A DNA stretch of 49,371 bases from Candidatus Tantalella remota (lineage in GTDB: Bacteria > Omnitrophota > Gorgyraeia > Tantalellales > Tantalellaceae). The stretch lies in the NCBI GenBank assembly GCA_030765685.1, contig JAVCCB010000063.1:1-49371 (forward strand), read 5' to 3'. The notes beneath the pieces were generated by a model that saw nothing but the letters and a program-made list of their open reading frames with translations, was not told the DNA's origin and made no database searches. This document shows positions 23,013 through 32,554 of the stretch, one piece after another. Within the stretch, counting starts at the first letter, position 1. The number at the start of each line of letters is the position of its first letter. The position numbers and the translations under genes are program-made.

Positions 23013-24080
23013 ATGCTTATGATTTTCACATTTGCTTTTTTTGTATCGCTGATATTCAGCTGGGTGGCTATAAAGGTGGCTAGGAAAGCGAAGTTAATGG
23101 ACATGCCCGGTAGCGATAGAAAAGTACACAAAAACCCGGTTCCACTTTTGGGCGGAGTTGCCGTGTTTGCCGCGTATGCGGCAGCGCTGCTTCTTAATTT
23201 TCGTTTTTCATGGGAACTTAAGGGCATCGTTATAGCTTCTTTTATCATAATGCTTTCGGGGTTAATGGATGACGTGATGGAAGGGGGGCTGTCCGCTACA
23301 GTCAGGCTTATAGTGCAGGTAGTATGCTCGCTTATTGTGGTATATTTCGGCGTTCATCTTAAAATAGTACCCGACAGTTTTCCTTTTTCAAACTATCTGG
23401 ATATTATTATAACCGTACTCTGGATAGTAGGAATTACAAATGCCATGAATTTCATGGACGGGCTTGACGGCCTGGCAACGGGGCTTACGGTTATTGCCGC
23501 GGGCGCTTTCTGCATAGTCGCGTATCAGACGCAGCAGTCTTATTTTATGTATCTCAACATAGCTCTTTGCGGGGCATGTGCCGGGTTCCTGGTGCTGAAT
23601 TTTCGTCCCGCCAAAATATTTCTTGGCGACGCGGGAAGCAGTTTTCTGGGATTTACGCTCGCCGCGCTCGCGATAAAGGGAGAATGGGCGGAGAGCCGAC
23701 CTGTAGTCGCGCTCAGTATACCGGTTTTGATACTGGCGGTACTTATCTTTGACATGATATATATCTCGATAGCCCGGATAACTCAGGGTAAGGTAAAGAA
23801 TTTTAAGGAATGGCTGGAATATACCGGAAAAGATCATTTGCACCACCGGCTTATGGGGTTTGGGTTTACCCAGGCGCAGGCGGTCCTCTTTGTCTATCTC
23901 ATAAGTATGATATTCGCGCTGGGGGCTCTTGTATTGAAGGACGCGGTAGCGTTCCAGGCGCTGCTGCTGATTTTTCAGGGAGCGCTGATACTTGTGACTG
24001 TGGCTATCCTTATGCTGGTGGGACGTGAGAATGTGCAGAAAAAACATATACAGACTATCCTGGCGGGGGAAAAACAATAA
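23013..24080 (+). CDS. WecA/TagO-like undecaprenyl-phosphate sugar-1-phosphate transferase
   Basis: This membrane enzyme would start polysaccharide synthesis by moving a sugar-1-phosphate (often GlcNAc) from a UDP-sugar to undecaprenyl phosphate. The 355-residue protein has about ten hydrophobic segments and the family motifs: DD at 86-87 (GLMDDVME), NFMDGLDGLA (146-155), FLGDAGS (203-209) and the basic loop DHLHHRL (274-280). These motifs are those of the MraY/WecA/TagO family; the HLHHRL form fits the WecA/WbpL side rather than MraY. It lies between the receiver and the ATPase gene. Confidence 0.92.
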   Translation: MLMIFTFAFFVSLIFSWVAIKVARKAKLMDMPGSDRKVHKNPVPLLGGVAVFAAYAAALLLNFRFSWELKGIVIASFIIMLSGLMDDVMEGGLSATVRLIVQVVCSLIVVYFGVHLKIVPDSFPFSNYLDIIITVLWIVGITNAMNFMDGLDGLATGLTVIAAGAFCIVAYQTQQSYFMYLNIALCGACAGFLVLNFRPAKIFLGDAGSSFLGFTLAALAIKGEWAESRPVVALSIPVLILAVLIFDMIYISIARITQGKVKNFKEWLEYTGKDHLHHRLMGFGFTQAQAVLFVYLISMIFALGALVLKDAVAFQALLLIFQGALILVTVAILMLVGRENVQKKHIQTILAGEKQ

Positions 24081-24099
24081 CCTGTAAAGGACGGAGCTC

Positions 24100-24912
24100 A
24101 TGGATTTTTTAGACTATTGGGGGTTAAAGGAAAAACCATTTGAAAATACGGGAGATCCGAAGTTCTTCTTCTATTCTCCTACTCACAAAGAAGCTTTGAT
24201 CCGTCTGATATATGTGATAAGAGAGGCCAAGGCGGGGGCGCTTATGGCGGGGGATTATGGTACGGGGAAGACGACAATAGCTAACGAGCTCCTGTTCGAG
24301 ATCAATGAGAGCAATGAGTATCAAAGTGTTTACATAAAAAATCCTCTCCTGAGTCCTCCTGAACTTTTGCAGGACATAGCGTATCAGCTTAATGTCGGGC
24401 AGGACGCGGAGTCCAGGCTTGAGCTAAGACGGACGATAGAAGAGAAGATGAAAAGGATAGCATCGGACGGAAAGCATACGATAATAATAGTCGATGAGGC
24501 GCATCTTATGAGCCGTAAAGATGTTCTGGAGGAACTCCGTCTTATGATGAACATCAACGCTGACAGGAAATTCCTGGCGACGATAATAATGATGGGTCAG
24601 CTTGAGCTCAGGGAGATAATAAACTCTATGCCCCAGTTCAAGCAGAGGTTCGCCATGTTTTATGTGCTTAAACAGCTGGACATAGAACAGACGGTAAAGT
24701 ATGTTGAACATCGGCTGGATATAGCCGGAGCGACAAGGCCTATCTTCGACGATGAGGCTAGGCAGTTGATATTTGATTCATCTGCAGGCAGGCCAAGGCA
24801 GATAAATAACATATGCGATATGGCGCTTCTTGTAGGATACATGAAAAGAGCGGAAGGAATAGACGCGGAATTGGTCAGGGATGTTGTGAAGGATCTCGGA
24901 GGAGATATTTAG
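24100..24912 (+). CDS. ExeA/XrtA-associated-type AAA ATPase
   Basis: The 270-residue protein starts with the typical YWGLKEKPFENTGDPKFF signature of ExeA and exosortase-locus ATPases. Walker A is GDYGTGKT (51-58) and Walker B IIIVDEAH (128-135). The C-terminal part has the AGRPRQINNICD helix of the lid. Similar ATPases are a standard member of exopolysaccharide loci with exosortase, where they are thought to aid export or assembly. No exosortase is seen in this window. It overlaps closely with its neighbours: the HD-GYP gene begins one base after the stop. Confidence 0.87.
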   Translation: MDFLDYWGLKEKPFENTGDPKFFFYSPTHKEALIRLIYVIREAKAGALMAGDYGTGKTTIANELLFEINESNEYQSVYIKNPLLSPPELLQDIAYQLNVGQDAESRLELRRTIEEKMKRIASDGKHTIIIVDEAHLMSRKDVLEELRLMMNINADRKFLATIIMMGQLELREIINSMPQFKQRFAMFYVLKQLDIEQTVKYVEHRLDIAGATRPIFDDEARQLIFDSSAGRPRQINNICDMALLVGYMKRAEGIDAELVRDVVKDLGGDI

Positions 24913-24913
24913 T

Positions 24914-25969
24914 ATGGTAGATTTTCACAAGGGTTTTGAGGGGGCGGAAAGACTGGGGGATACACCCCGCCGCGGTGAGCCCGATAAACTTGAGCTTTCA
25001 AAACACTCGGAAGAGGCGGGAGGCCTGGAAAGCTTGCTACCTGACATAGCGGAGATCTCGGCTGTTTATGACGAGACCCTGGCTTTTGTGAAGCAGATAT
25101 TCAATATGGTCTCTCATGGCCAGGAAAGCCAGATAAAGGCGGAAGATATACTGTCGCAGGCCGATAAGATATGCAACTCTTTTCTTAAACCTATTGATCC
25201 CGGAGACCTTGTGCGGCTCGCGTTCGCGCATGATGACTATAGGACTAGCTACATATACGAGCATTCTGTTAACGTGTGCTTTCTGTGTTTCAGGGTGGCG
25301 ATGGGGCTTAATTTCCCAAAAAAACGGATGAGGGATATCGTTATTGCCGCACTTTTTCATGATGTCGGGATGGTAAAGTTTGGCCTGGAAAGCGTGTGGA
25401 ACAGATCGGCCAGGTTGACCGAGGAAGAATACGGTCTTATCAGGAAACATCCGACATACGGAGAAGATGTTTTTAAAGGGATGGAAGGTATAAGCGATGC
25501 GGTTGCTAGTATAATCGGACAGCATCAGGAAAGGTCGGACGGTACAGGGTATCCGAACCAGCTGATGAAGGAAGACATAAATTATCTGGCCAGGCTCGTG
25601 TCCCTGGTCAACAGGTATGAGGCGCAGACGCATCTTCGTCTTTGGAGAACGAGTTTTCTTCCCGACAAGACTATACAGCAGATCCTGGATCTTGAAAGTA
25701 CCAGCTATGACCCGCATTTTATGAAAGCTATGCTCAGGACCATATCGGTTTTTCCCGTGGGATCATGGGTAAAACTGAGTTCGGGGGAGATCGGCACAGT
25801 TTTGAGGACAAATGAGGCGACTCCGATGCGTCCGGTAATAAAAGTCGTATTTGAAAGGAATAAGAATCCTCTACCTGTGGAAAGAATAATGGATCTTTCA
25901 AAGCAGCTTTTGATACATCTGGTAGAATGTGTGAATCCTGAAGAATTGCCGGCCACTGATGAGGAATAG
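24914..25969 (+). CDS. HD-GYP cyclic-di-GMP phosphodiesterase
   Basis: The 351-residue protein has a variable N-terminal region (1-100) and an HD-GYP domain at about 105-270. Metal ligands are visible: His117 (YEHSVNV), His149-Asp150 (LFHDVGM), and His180 in RKHPTYGE, then HQERSDGTGYP at 204-214. HD-GYP enzymes break down cyclic di-GMP. The C-terminal 80 residues (about 275-335) form a beta-rich extension (VGSWVKLSSGEIGTVLRTN) common in this family. Placed inside the polysaccharide locus, it probably sets local cyclic-di-GMP levels that govern polymer output. Confidence 0.92.
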   Translation: MVDFHKGFEGAERLGDTPRRGEPDKLELSKHSEEAGGLESLLPDIAEISAVYDETLAFVKQIFNMVSHGQESQIKAEDILSQADKICNSFLKPIDPGDLVRLAFAHDDYRTSYIYEHSVNVCFLCFRVAMGLNFPKKRMRDIVIAALFHDVGMVKFGLESVWNRSARLTEEEYGLIRKHPTYGEDVFKGMEGISDAVASIIGQHQERSDGTGYPNQLMKEDINYLARLVSLVNRYEAQTHLRLWRTSFLPDKTIQQILDLESTSYDPHFMKAMLRTISVFPVGSWVKLSSGEIGTVLRTNEATPMRPVIKVVFERNKNPLPVERIMDLSKQLLIHLVECVNPEELPATDEE

Positions 25970-26000
25970 AGAAGGTATTGTACAAAAACAGGAGTAAGTT

Positions 26001-26795
26001 ATGAATATGATCGGAAAAATGAGGTCTTTGGTAGTGGCAGTACTGATACCCATGATGATCCTAAGCTCCGGGTGTACCAGCATAAAGGCTCCCGAGACTA
26101 AGCTGGATCGGTCCATATATTCTCCCGAAGGAACGATAGACGCCGGCGGTAGATACGCCATAAACGTGCGGGACGAGCTTGAAATATCCGTATGGCGATG
26201 TCCTGAACTTAGCAGTACCGTCGTGGTGAGGCCCCAGGATGGAGGTATAACACTCCCCCTGGTCGGTGACGTCAAAGCAGCCGGCAAGACGCCAAGAGAG
26301 CTTGCTCAGGCAATAAGCAAGAAAATGGCGTATTATGTCAAAGAGCCACGGGTTGCTGTTGGCATAAAAGAATTTGGTGATAAGAAAGTATATATAATGG
26401 GTGATGTGGTAATGCAGGGGTCATATTACCTTGAGAGTGGTGACCGGTTGATAGATCTTTTAACCCGGTCAGGAGGGTTTACCGAGGATTCATCACCGGC
26501 CGCCACATATGTCATAAGAGGTACGTATGATGATCCGCAGATAATAAGGGCTAATGTAGAGCGCCTTCTTCTTCGCGCGGACATATCGCAGAATATTTAT
26601 CTGATGGAAGGCGACATCATAGTTGTGCCATCTAATACAATTTCAAAGGTTAATGAGACTTTCAGGCTGCTTTTCCCGGCAATGTATTTTGGGGAAAGGC
26701 TAACTACCCTTAAAACGAATATAATGTCAGGCGGTTTTGACTGGAGCAATGTGTGGAATAAGGTCCGTTTAGGAGACAAACCTTTTAACAACTAA
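26001..26795 (+). CDS. Polysaccharide export outer-membrane lipoprotein (Wza/OPX family)
   Basis: The 264-residue protein has a lipoprotein signal with Cys25 in LSSGC. The polysaccharide export domain follows (about 50-125, with YAINVRDELEISVW and ITLPLVGDV) and then one SLBB domain (about 130-205, with VYIMGDVVMQGSYYL). OPX proteins form the outer-membrane or periplasmic conduit for capsule and exopolysaccharide export, so the cell should have an outer membrane. It is shorter than E. coli Wza (one SLBB domain instead of two). It pairs with the Wzc-like kinase that starts 12 bases later. A CAGGAG ribosome binding site precedes the ATG. Confidence 0.93.
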   Translation: MNMIGKMRSLVVAVLIPMMILSSGCTSIKAPETKLDRSIYSPEGTIDAGGRYAINVRDELEISVWRCPELSSTVVVRPQDGGITLPLVGDVKAAGKTPRELAQAISKKMAYYVKEPRVAVGIKEFGDKKVYIMGDVVMQGSYYLESGDRLIDLLTRSGGFTEDSSPAATYVIRGTYDDPQIIRANVERLLLRADISQNIYLMEGDIIVVPSNTISKVNETFRLLFPAMYFGERLTTLKTNIMSGGFDWSNVWNKVRLGDKPFNN

Positions 26796-26807
26796 AGAAA
26801 GGGCAAA

Positions 26808-28757
26808 ATGGCGGAATATGCATTAAATCTATGGGATTACTGGCGTATTGTATACAAGAGAAAATGGATCATCATATCTATTCTTCTGATCTCCATTGTC
26901 AGCGCCTTTCTGTTCGTTGAAAAAACAGAGCCGATATACAAGTCTACGGTCACGTTGTATCTTAACCCGCAGAAAACTCCTGTGGCTGAAATAACGGGGG
27001 CGGGTGTGACTTTCTGGGGCGGAACAGGGCAGAATACTGCCACCCAGCTTGAGCTCATAAAAGGATACAGCGTTATGAGGGATGTAGGGCTCAAACTGGG
27101 GGGCATCAAACCCGAGATGGATACTGAACAGTCGCAGCGTATAATCGCGGGGCTCAGGGGGAAGATCTCAGTGAGGGAGGACGAGTCGACGGGCCTGATA
27201 TACATAAGCGCAATGGATACCGATCCTGTGCGGGCCAGGGATATTGCCCAGACGGTAGCGGAAGTCTTCATGCATAAGCAATGGGAAGATAAAATAAAGG
27301 AAGCAAGAAATACCAAAGAATTTGTACAGAAGCAGCTGAAAAAACTTAACACCTCCATTAGCGAACTTAATAAGAAATTGGAGTTTATGGGAGTCGAACC
27401 GGAAGGCATATCTTCAGGGTTTTCGTCAACGGATATAGACATAAGGACACAATTGGCAAAATTGAAGATGGAGCTGGCGGATCTCCGGCAGCGTTATACC
27501 GATAATTATCCCGGCATTATGAATCGTTTGGCATCGATAAAGATCATAGAAGAGCAGATATCTCAGATGCCCGAAGGAGAGCTGGTGGATGTTCCTGACC
27601 CCAGCAAAGAGTCGATGGACCCCGAAAGGCTCAAAATGGAACTTCAGATAAACCAGAAACTCTACGGGCTTCTCAAAGAACGTTATGAGCGGGCTCTGAT
27701 AATGGAAGCGTCAAAGACGCAGGACATAGAAGTGGTGAATCCCCCTATTGTTCCCAAGTGGCCTGTTACGGGAGAGGCGACCGTAAATTTTATGCTTTCA
27801 GGGGCCATAGGCCTTATACTTGGCCTTGTGGCCGCTTTTATAGCGGAGAGCCTTGACACGTCCATAGGGACGATAGAAGACGTTGAAGAATACCTGAGGA
27901 TACCTGTTCTGGGGGTCATTCCCCAGATAGACATAGACAAGAATGATAACACCGATTACTGGAAAGAGGCGCCGCCACCCGAAGAAAAACGCTATTACGC
28001 GTCGTTAGTGGGTCGTCTGGTGACCCAGTTCCAGCCAAAAGCACCCGTAGCTGAAGCTTACAGGAACCTGCAGACGTACATAAAATTTTCCGGTCTCGAT
28101 AAAGTCGGTAACTGTATCATGTTTACCAGTGCCGGTATTCAGGAGGGGAAGACAATAACAAGTGTTAACTCAGCCCTTTCTATGGCGCAGATGGGCTATC
28201 AGGTACTTCTTATAGACGCTGATCTCAGGAGGCCTTCTGTTCATAAGGTTTTTGGTATCAACAGGGAAATAGGACTTTCCGAAGGTGTACTGGGGACGTT
28301 CCAGATAGACGATATTGTAAAAGGGATCGACGATATCATGCTGGGGAATATAAAGTCCAGTATGATAATGAAGACTTACGGTATGGAGAACCTGCACATT
28401 ATCACGTCTGGGCATCTGCCGACGAACCCCACGGAGATACTGGGATCCAGTAATATGACGGAATTTATTAAGGAGGTCAAACAGCGATATCAGGTCGTTC
28501 TCATAGACTCCGCGCCGGTTCTTCCTGTGACCGATTCCTGTATATTGAGCTCCAAGGTAGACGGGGTGGTACTTGTATATAAAGCGGGACGGGTTTCCAG
28601 GGGAGCCCTGCGGCGTACGAAACTGCAGGTAGAGAACGCCAAGGGTGTCCCGATAGGAGTAGTGCTCAACAGTATGAGGGCCTCTGATATGAAATTCGGT
28701 TCGCCTTTTTATTACTATTACCAGAAGTACTACGGGGCAGACGAAAAAGAAGCATAA
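26808..28757 (+). CDS. Wzc-like polysaccharide copolymerase and tyrosine autokinase
   Basis: The 649-residue protein has two membrane segments (about 20-38 and 327-347) around a large periplasmic Wzz-type domain with coiled coil (about 160-300). The cytoplasmic BY-kinase domain follows: Walker A SAGIQEGKT (441-449), Walker A' LLIDADLRRP (467-476) and Walker B VVLIDSAP (near 565). The C-terminus has a Tyr cluster (FYYYYQKYY) that would be the autophosphorylation site. Together with the OPX lipoprotein it forms the export and chain-length machinery. Confidence 0.94.
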   Translation: MAEYALNLWDYWRIVYKRKWIIISILLISIVSAFLFVEKTEPIYKSTVTLYLNPQKTPVAEITGAGVTFWGGTGQNTATQLELIKGYSVMRDVGLKLGGIKPEMDTEQSQRIIAGLRGKISVREDESTGLIYISAMDTDPVRARDIAQTVAEVFMHKQWEDKIKEARNTKEFVQKQLKKLNTSISELNKKLEFMGVEPEGISSGFSSTDIDIRTQLAKLKMELADLRQRYTDNYPGIMNRLASIKIIEEQISQMPEGELVDVPDPSKESMDPERLKMELQINQKLYGLLKERYERALIMEASKTQDIEVVNPPIVPKWPVTGEATVNFMLSGAIGLILGLVAAFIAESLDTSIGTIEDVEEYLRIPVLGVIPQIDIDKNDNTDYWKEAPPPEEKRYYASLVGRLVTQFQPKAPVAEAYRNLQTYIKFSGLDKVGNCIMFTSAGIQEGKTITSVNSALSMAQMGYQVLLIDADLRRPSVHKVFGINREIGLSEGVLGTFQIDDIVKGIDDIMLGNIKSSMIMKTYGMENLHIITSGHLPTNPTEILGSSNMTEFIKEVKQRYQVVLIDSAPVLPVTDSCILSSKVDGVVLVYKAGRVSRGALRRTKLQVENAKGVPIGVVLNSMRASDMKFGSPFYYYYQKYYGADEKEA

Positions 28758-28812
28758 GCATACCATGAAAATGGCGCAGGTCCCGAGCGGGTAGCAGATG
28801 TGACGGTGCTTA

Positions 28813-30246
28813 TTGGAGGCTAAGGGAGGGGGCGGCATCAGGTTTCCACAGTTTTCAGGATCAAACTACAAAGTATATATAACACTTTTCTTCGCGATAA
28901 TCGCGGCGATCATTTCTACACGCCTAATAACCAACATGCCGGATATCACCAAAGCCGGTATCATTATAGCTGCCGTGGCTTTTATTGTTGCCACTTTTAT
29001 AGACACTAATATCGGCCTTATTGCGATACTTCTCTCGATGCTTCTTTCCCCGGAGATGGAAGCCGGTTCAACCGCCGGACGCAGTATCGTTATAAGGGCA
29101 GAAGATCTTCTTCTGATCATAGTCTCGCTCACGTGGCTGGCAAAGATGGCGGTGAGAAAGACTCCTCTTATCAGAAGTAGCCCTCTTAACGCTCCCATAG
29201 GTATTTATGTGGCTGTTATAATCATTTCAACGGTCAGGGCGATGATCGCAGGGAACGTTTTGCCGCTAAAGGGGGCTTTCTACGTCCTTAAGGTAGTAGA
29301 ATATTATATTCTTTACTTTATTGTACTGAATGAGACCTCTTCCAATAAACAGGTAAAAATGTTTCTTGTAGTCCTGCTTTTGACGGCGTTTTTTGTGGGA
29401 CTTTACGGGAATACGCACATAGGTAGCGTATCCAGGATATCGGCGCCGTTCGAGGGGGAAGGTGAACCCAATACCCTGGGAGGATATCTGCTCTTCATCC
29501 TGTGCCTGATCGGGGGGTTGATATTTTACTACAAGGAGAAACGGCATCTGTTAATACTGTTGTTACTTTTTCTAGTACCGACTTTTTTATTTACACTTTC
29601 TAGGGCGTCTTATCTGGGTATGGCCGTCTCGATGGTGGCGTTCGTCGCGATAACAAAGGACCGGAGGGTATTCACTGCCGTACTACTTCTCTCGCTTCTG
29701 GGCATACTGGTATTCTCCTTTGGCCCACAGCCCCTTAAAGATAGGGTTCTGGGGGCTTTCAAGCCCGAAGAGAGCCAGGAACTTAAACAGTTCGGGATGG
29801 TGTCATTGGGGCCGTCTCCGGCGGCGAGGATAAGATCGTGGGATGCAGTTTTTAAAGAGGATATATCCAAAGCCCCAATTCTCGGCAGGGGAGTCACCGG
29901 TCTCCGGTTTCTGGACAGTCAGTATGTACTGGTCCTCGGAGAGACCGGGTTCATAGGTCTTTTTGTATTTTTGTGGGTTATGTGGAGGGCCTGGAGGGCC
30001 GCGTATGATACCTACAATAAAGTAGAGAACCCGCTCTATAAGGGGTTAACATTGGGGTATCTGATGGGGTTCGCGGGGCTTATGGCCCACGCGATCGGAT
30101 CGAATACTTTTCTTATTATAAGGATAGCGGAACCCTTCTGGTTCTTTACCGCTATTGTTATCAAACTGGTGGATATAGAGACCGGTGCCGAGACTATGAA
30201 AGAGTATCTTGCGGCCGTCGGACCGGGAACATGGCGTTATCGTTGA
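28813..30246 (+). CDS. O-antigen ligase/polymerase family membrane protein (Wzy-like)
   Basis: The 477-residue protein has about ten to twelve membrane segments and a large extracytoplasmic loop (about 310-360) with the family pattern PAARIRSWDAVFKEDISKAP and GRGVTG. Arg in this region is typical of WaaL/Wzy polymerases. It probably polymerises undecaprenyl-linked repeat units in the periplasm. The start is uncertain: I use the TTG at 28813, because no ATG or GTG lies in frame before the first membrane segment. The ribosome binding site is weak (TGACGG). Confidence 0.85.
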   Translation: MEAKGGGGIRFPQFSGSNYKVYITLFFAIIAAIISTRLITNMPDITKAGIIIAAVAFIVATFIDTNIGLIAILLSMLLSPEMEAGSTAGRSIVIRAEDLLLIIVSLTWLAKMAVRKTPLIRSSPLNAPIGIYVAVIIISTVRAMIAGNVLPLKGAFYVLKVVEYYILYFIVLNETSSNKQVKMFLVVLLLTAFFVGLYGNTHIGSVSRISAPFEGEGEPNTLGGYLLFILCLIGGLIFYYKEKRHLLILLLLFLVPTFLFTLSRASYLGMAVSMVAFVAITKDRRVFTAVLLLSLLGILVFSFGPQPLKDRVLGAFKPEESQELKQFGMVSLGPSPAARIRSWDAVFKEDISKAPILGRGVTGLRFLDSQYVLVLGETGFIGLFVFLWVMWRAWRAAYDTYNKVENPLYKGLTLGYLMGFAGLMAHAIGSNTFLIIRIAEPFWFFTAIVIKLVDIETGAETMKEYLAAVGPGTWRYR

Positions 30247-30259
30247 GGGGCAAAGCATT

Positions 30260-30997
30260 ATGCGTAACTGGCCGGGAATTATAAAAGAAAAAATAGAGAA
30301 ATATCTTCATTACAGGAAGATGCTCAGATTCTATTCGCGATTTATATCAAAAGGTGACGTCTGTTTTGATATCGGCGCCAATATGGGGAACAGGACATTT
30401 GTGTTCCTTGACCTCGGAGCTTCCGTTGTAGCCGTAGATCCTCAGGAAGAATGCCTGGGGTACATAAGGGAAAAGAGTCGTGAGAGGGATAACCTTATCA
30501 CCGTGACGAAAGCCGTGGGGGCGAAGGACGGCGTAGCGGAGATGAAGCTTTCGAAGACAGGTATTCTTTCATCGCTTTCCAAAGAATGGATAGAAAAAGT
30601 TACAGAAAGCGGTCGATTCGAGAGCGAGAAATGGCAGGAAACCCGGGAAGTCCAGGTGACGACGATGGATAAGCTTATCGAGGAGTTTGGCGAGCCTGCT
30701 TTCTGTAAAATAGATGTAGAAGGATATGAAGCGGAGGCACTAAAGGGCCTTTCGAGGCCTGTTAAATACATTTCTTTCGAATTTACCCCCGAAAGAAGGG
30801 AAGAAGCGATAAAATGTATAGGTCTTTTAAAAGATCTGGGGGAGGTAAAGTTTAATTATTCTTCGGGAGAATCCATGGGGTTTGATCTGAAAGAATGGCT
30901 TGCGTCGGAAGATATGGAGCAATATCTTCTCTCCATTCCGGTGAAAACCGGTGATATGTTAGCCTGGGGAGATGTTTATGTAAGGTTTTTTTTATAG
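30260..30997 (+). CDS. FkbM-family methyltransferase
   Basis: The start is the ATG at 30260, with GAGGGGC upstream; the open frame before it overlaps the polymerase gene. The 245-residue protein has the SAM-binding motif VCFDIGANMGNRT (about residues 34-46), the VVAVDPQE acidic loop and the FCKIDVEGYE motif characteristic of FkbM-type methyltransferases. These usually O-methylate sugars or polyketides. Here it most likely modifies a sugar of the exported polymer. The gene starts 14 bases after the polymerase stop. Confidence 0.87.
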   Translation: MRNWPGIIKEKIEKYLHYRKMLRFYSRFISKGDVCFDIGANMGNRTFVFLDLGASVVAVDPQEECLGYIREKSRERDNLITVTKAVGAKDGVAEMKLSKTGILSSLSKEWIEKVTESGRFESEKWQETREVQVTTMDKLIEEFGEPAFCKIDVEGYEAEALKGLSRPVKYISFEFTPERREEAIKCIGLLKDLGEVKFNYSSGESMGFDLKEWLASEDMEQYLLSIPVKTGDMLAWGDVYVRFFL

Positions 30998-31030
30998 ATG
31001 TTGGCGCGTTAAGAACAACAGGGCTTGAAT

Positions 31031-32542
31031 ATGATAGAAGAAAACTTTTTTGAAGATGATGAGAGCGGCGATCTTTCTGCAAAAGACGCGTCGCTGGGCA
31101 GGCGTGCCGCTAGGGGCGGTATCTGGGTTTTTGTCGGGAAGTTCTCACATCGATTTCTCGGGATAGTCAGGACGATAGTCCTCGCCCGTCTTCTTTCTCC
31201 CGACGATTTTGGGTTGATGGGGATAGCTGTTCTGGCGATAAACATGCTGGATACTTTTTCCAAAACAGGTTTTGAGGCAGCTCTGATACAGAAAAAAGAG
31301 CAAGTGAAGGCATATCTTGATACGGCCTGGACCGTAAATCTATTGAGGTCTTTTATCTTGTTCAGTATCCTTTTTTTTGGCGCGCCTCTGGTCGCGGTTT
31401 TTTTTAAAAGTCCGGAGGCTCTTCCGGTTGTTAGGGTGCTGGCGTTTATTGAACTTTTCATGGGAGCTCAGAATATAGGGGTAATTTTCTTCAAAAAAGA
31501 ACTTAGTTTTGACAAAAGTTTTTTGCTTGAATTCAGTGGGCTTATCGCGAATATTACCGTCTCGCTTGTTTTGGCTTTTGTCTTGCGGAACGTGTGGGCG
31601 CTGGTATACGGGGCTTTAGCAGGCGCGGTAATGACCTGTGTTATGTCGTATGCTATGCATGCTTACAGGCCTTCTTTGAGGCTGGAAAAATCCAAAGCTT
31701 TTGAACTCTTTCATTTTGGAAAATGGCTTTTCGTATCCAGTATTCTGGTGTTCCTTATAACTCAGGGCGATAGCGCGTTTATCGGAAGAATGTTGGGGAT
31801 AACAGCTTTGGGTTTTTACCAGATGGCTTATCGTCTGTCGAACGCTCCTGCGACGGAGATAACCAACGTTATATCGCAGGTCACATTTCCCGTGTATGCG
31901 AAGATACAGGGAGATATTCCCAGGTTGCGAGAGGCGTATTTAAAGGTTTTGAAGATGTCGATGTTGATCTCTTTGCCCATGGCCGCGTTTATTTTTGTCC
32001 TTGCTCCGGATTTTACCAGGTTATTCCTCGGCAATAAGTGGATGCCCATGGTGGCTACTATGAGGATATTGGTTTTATGGGGTGTAATAAGATCGATAAG
32101 CGCGACTGCCGGACCTTTCTTCTATGCGATAGGCAGACCCCACATACCAACTAAAGTGCAGTTTTGGCAGTTTGTCACGCTTGTTATAACGATTTATCCA
32201 TTTACACATGCCTTGGGGATGGCCGGTACGGCTCTTGCGGTGGTAACAGCCGCGGTGATACCGGGGATCGTGGCGATTTATATGGTTATCATCGAGATAA
32301 AGTGCGGCCTGTTTGCTTTTCTAAAACCTGTGATGTTGCCGTTTTCAGGCGCTTTGTTAATGTCCTTTGTTATGGCGTTGACAGCATCATTTTTTCCCGG
32401 ATTTGGATATATTTATTTTTTCGCGATCGCTATTATAGGAATGATTTTTTATGCGGGATGCATTTTGCTATTTGAAAAATATGCAGGTTATGGCATAAGG
32501 CAGTTCATGCGGGATTACCTGTCTCCGGCGGGGTCGGAATAG
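31031..32542 (+). CDS. Wzx-like polysaccharide flippase (MATE/MVF-type)
   Basis: The product of about 503 residues has around twelve to fourteen membrane segments after a charged N-terminal tail. Family signatures include the RGGIWVFVGKFSHRFLGIVRTIVLARLLSPDDFGLMGIA segment (about 26-64) and a GFEAALIQKKE loop. The middle shows FALGAL-like flippase helices. It would turn undecaprenyl-linked repeat units across the inner membrane for the Wzy-like polymerase. The start is the ATG at 31031; a TTG at 31025 is also in frame. Confidence 0.9.
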   Translation: MIEENFFEDDESGDLSAKDASLGRRAARGGIWVFVGKFSHRFLGIVRTIVLARLLSPDDFGLMGIAVLAINMLDTFSKTGFEAALIQKKEQVKAYLDTAWTVNLLRSFILFSILFFGAPLVAVFFKSPEALPVVRVLAFIELFMGAQNIGVIFFKKELSFDKSFLLEFSGLIANITVSLVLAFVLRNVWALVYGALAGAVMTCVMSYAMHAYRPSLRLEKSKAFELFHFGKWLFVSSILVFLITQGDSAFIGRMLGITALGFYQMAYRLSNAPATEITNVISQVTFPVYAKIQGDIPRLREAYLKVLKMSMLISLPMAAFIFVLAPDFTRLFLGNKWMPMVATMRILVLWGVIRSISATAGPFFYAIGRPHIPTKVQFWQFVTLVITIYPFTHALGMAGTALAVVTAAVIPGIVAIYMVIIEIKCGLFAFLKPVMLPFSGALLMSFVMALTASFFPGFGYIYFFAIAIIGMIFYAGCILLFEKYAGYGIRQFMRDYLSPAGSE

Positions 32543-32554
32543 AAAGAGGTTTAA

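Noticed and set aside
24100-24912. Type II secretion or transposition ATPase (ExeA/TniB)
   Set aside because: The family similarity is real, but the position between an initiating sugar transferase, an HD-GYP enzyme and polysaccharide export genes fits the exopolysaccharide-locus type; no secretin or transposase is near.
28765-28794. Nine-codon leader peptide between the Wzc-like and Wzy-like genes
   Set aside because: It has an ATG but no convincing ribosome binding site and no following attenuator hairpin.
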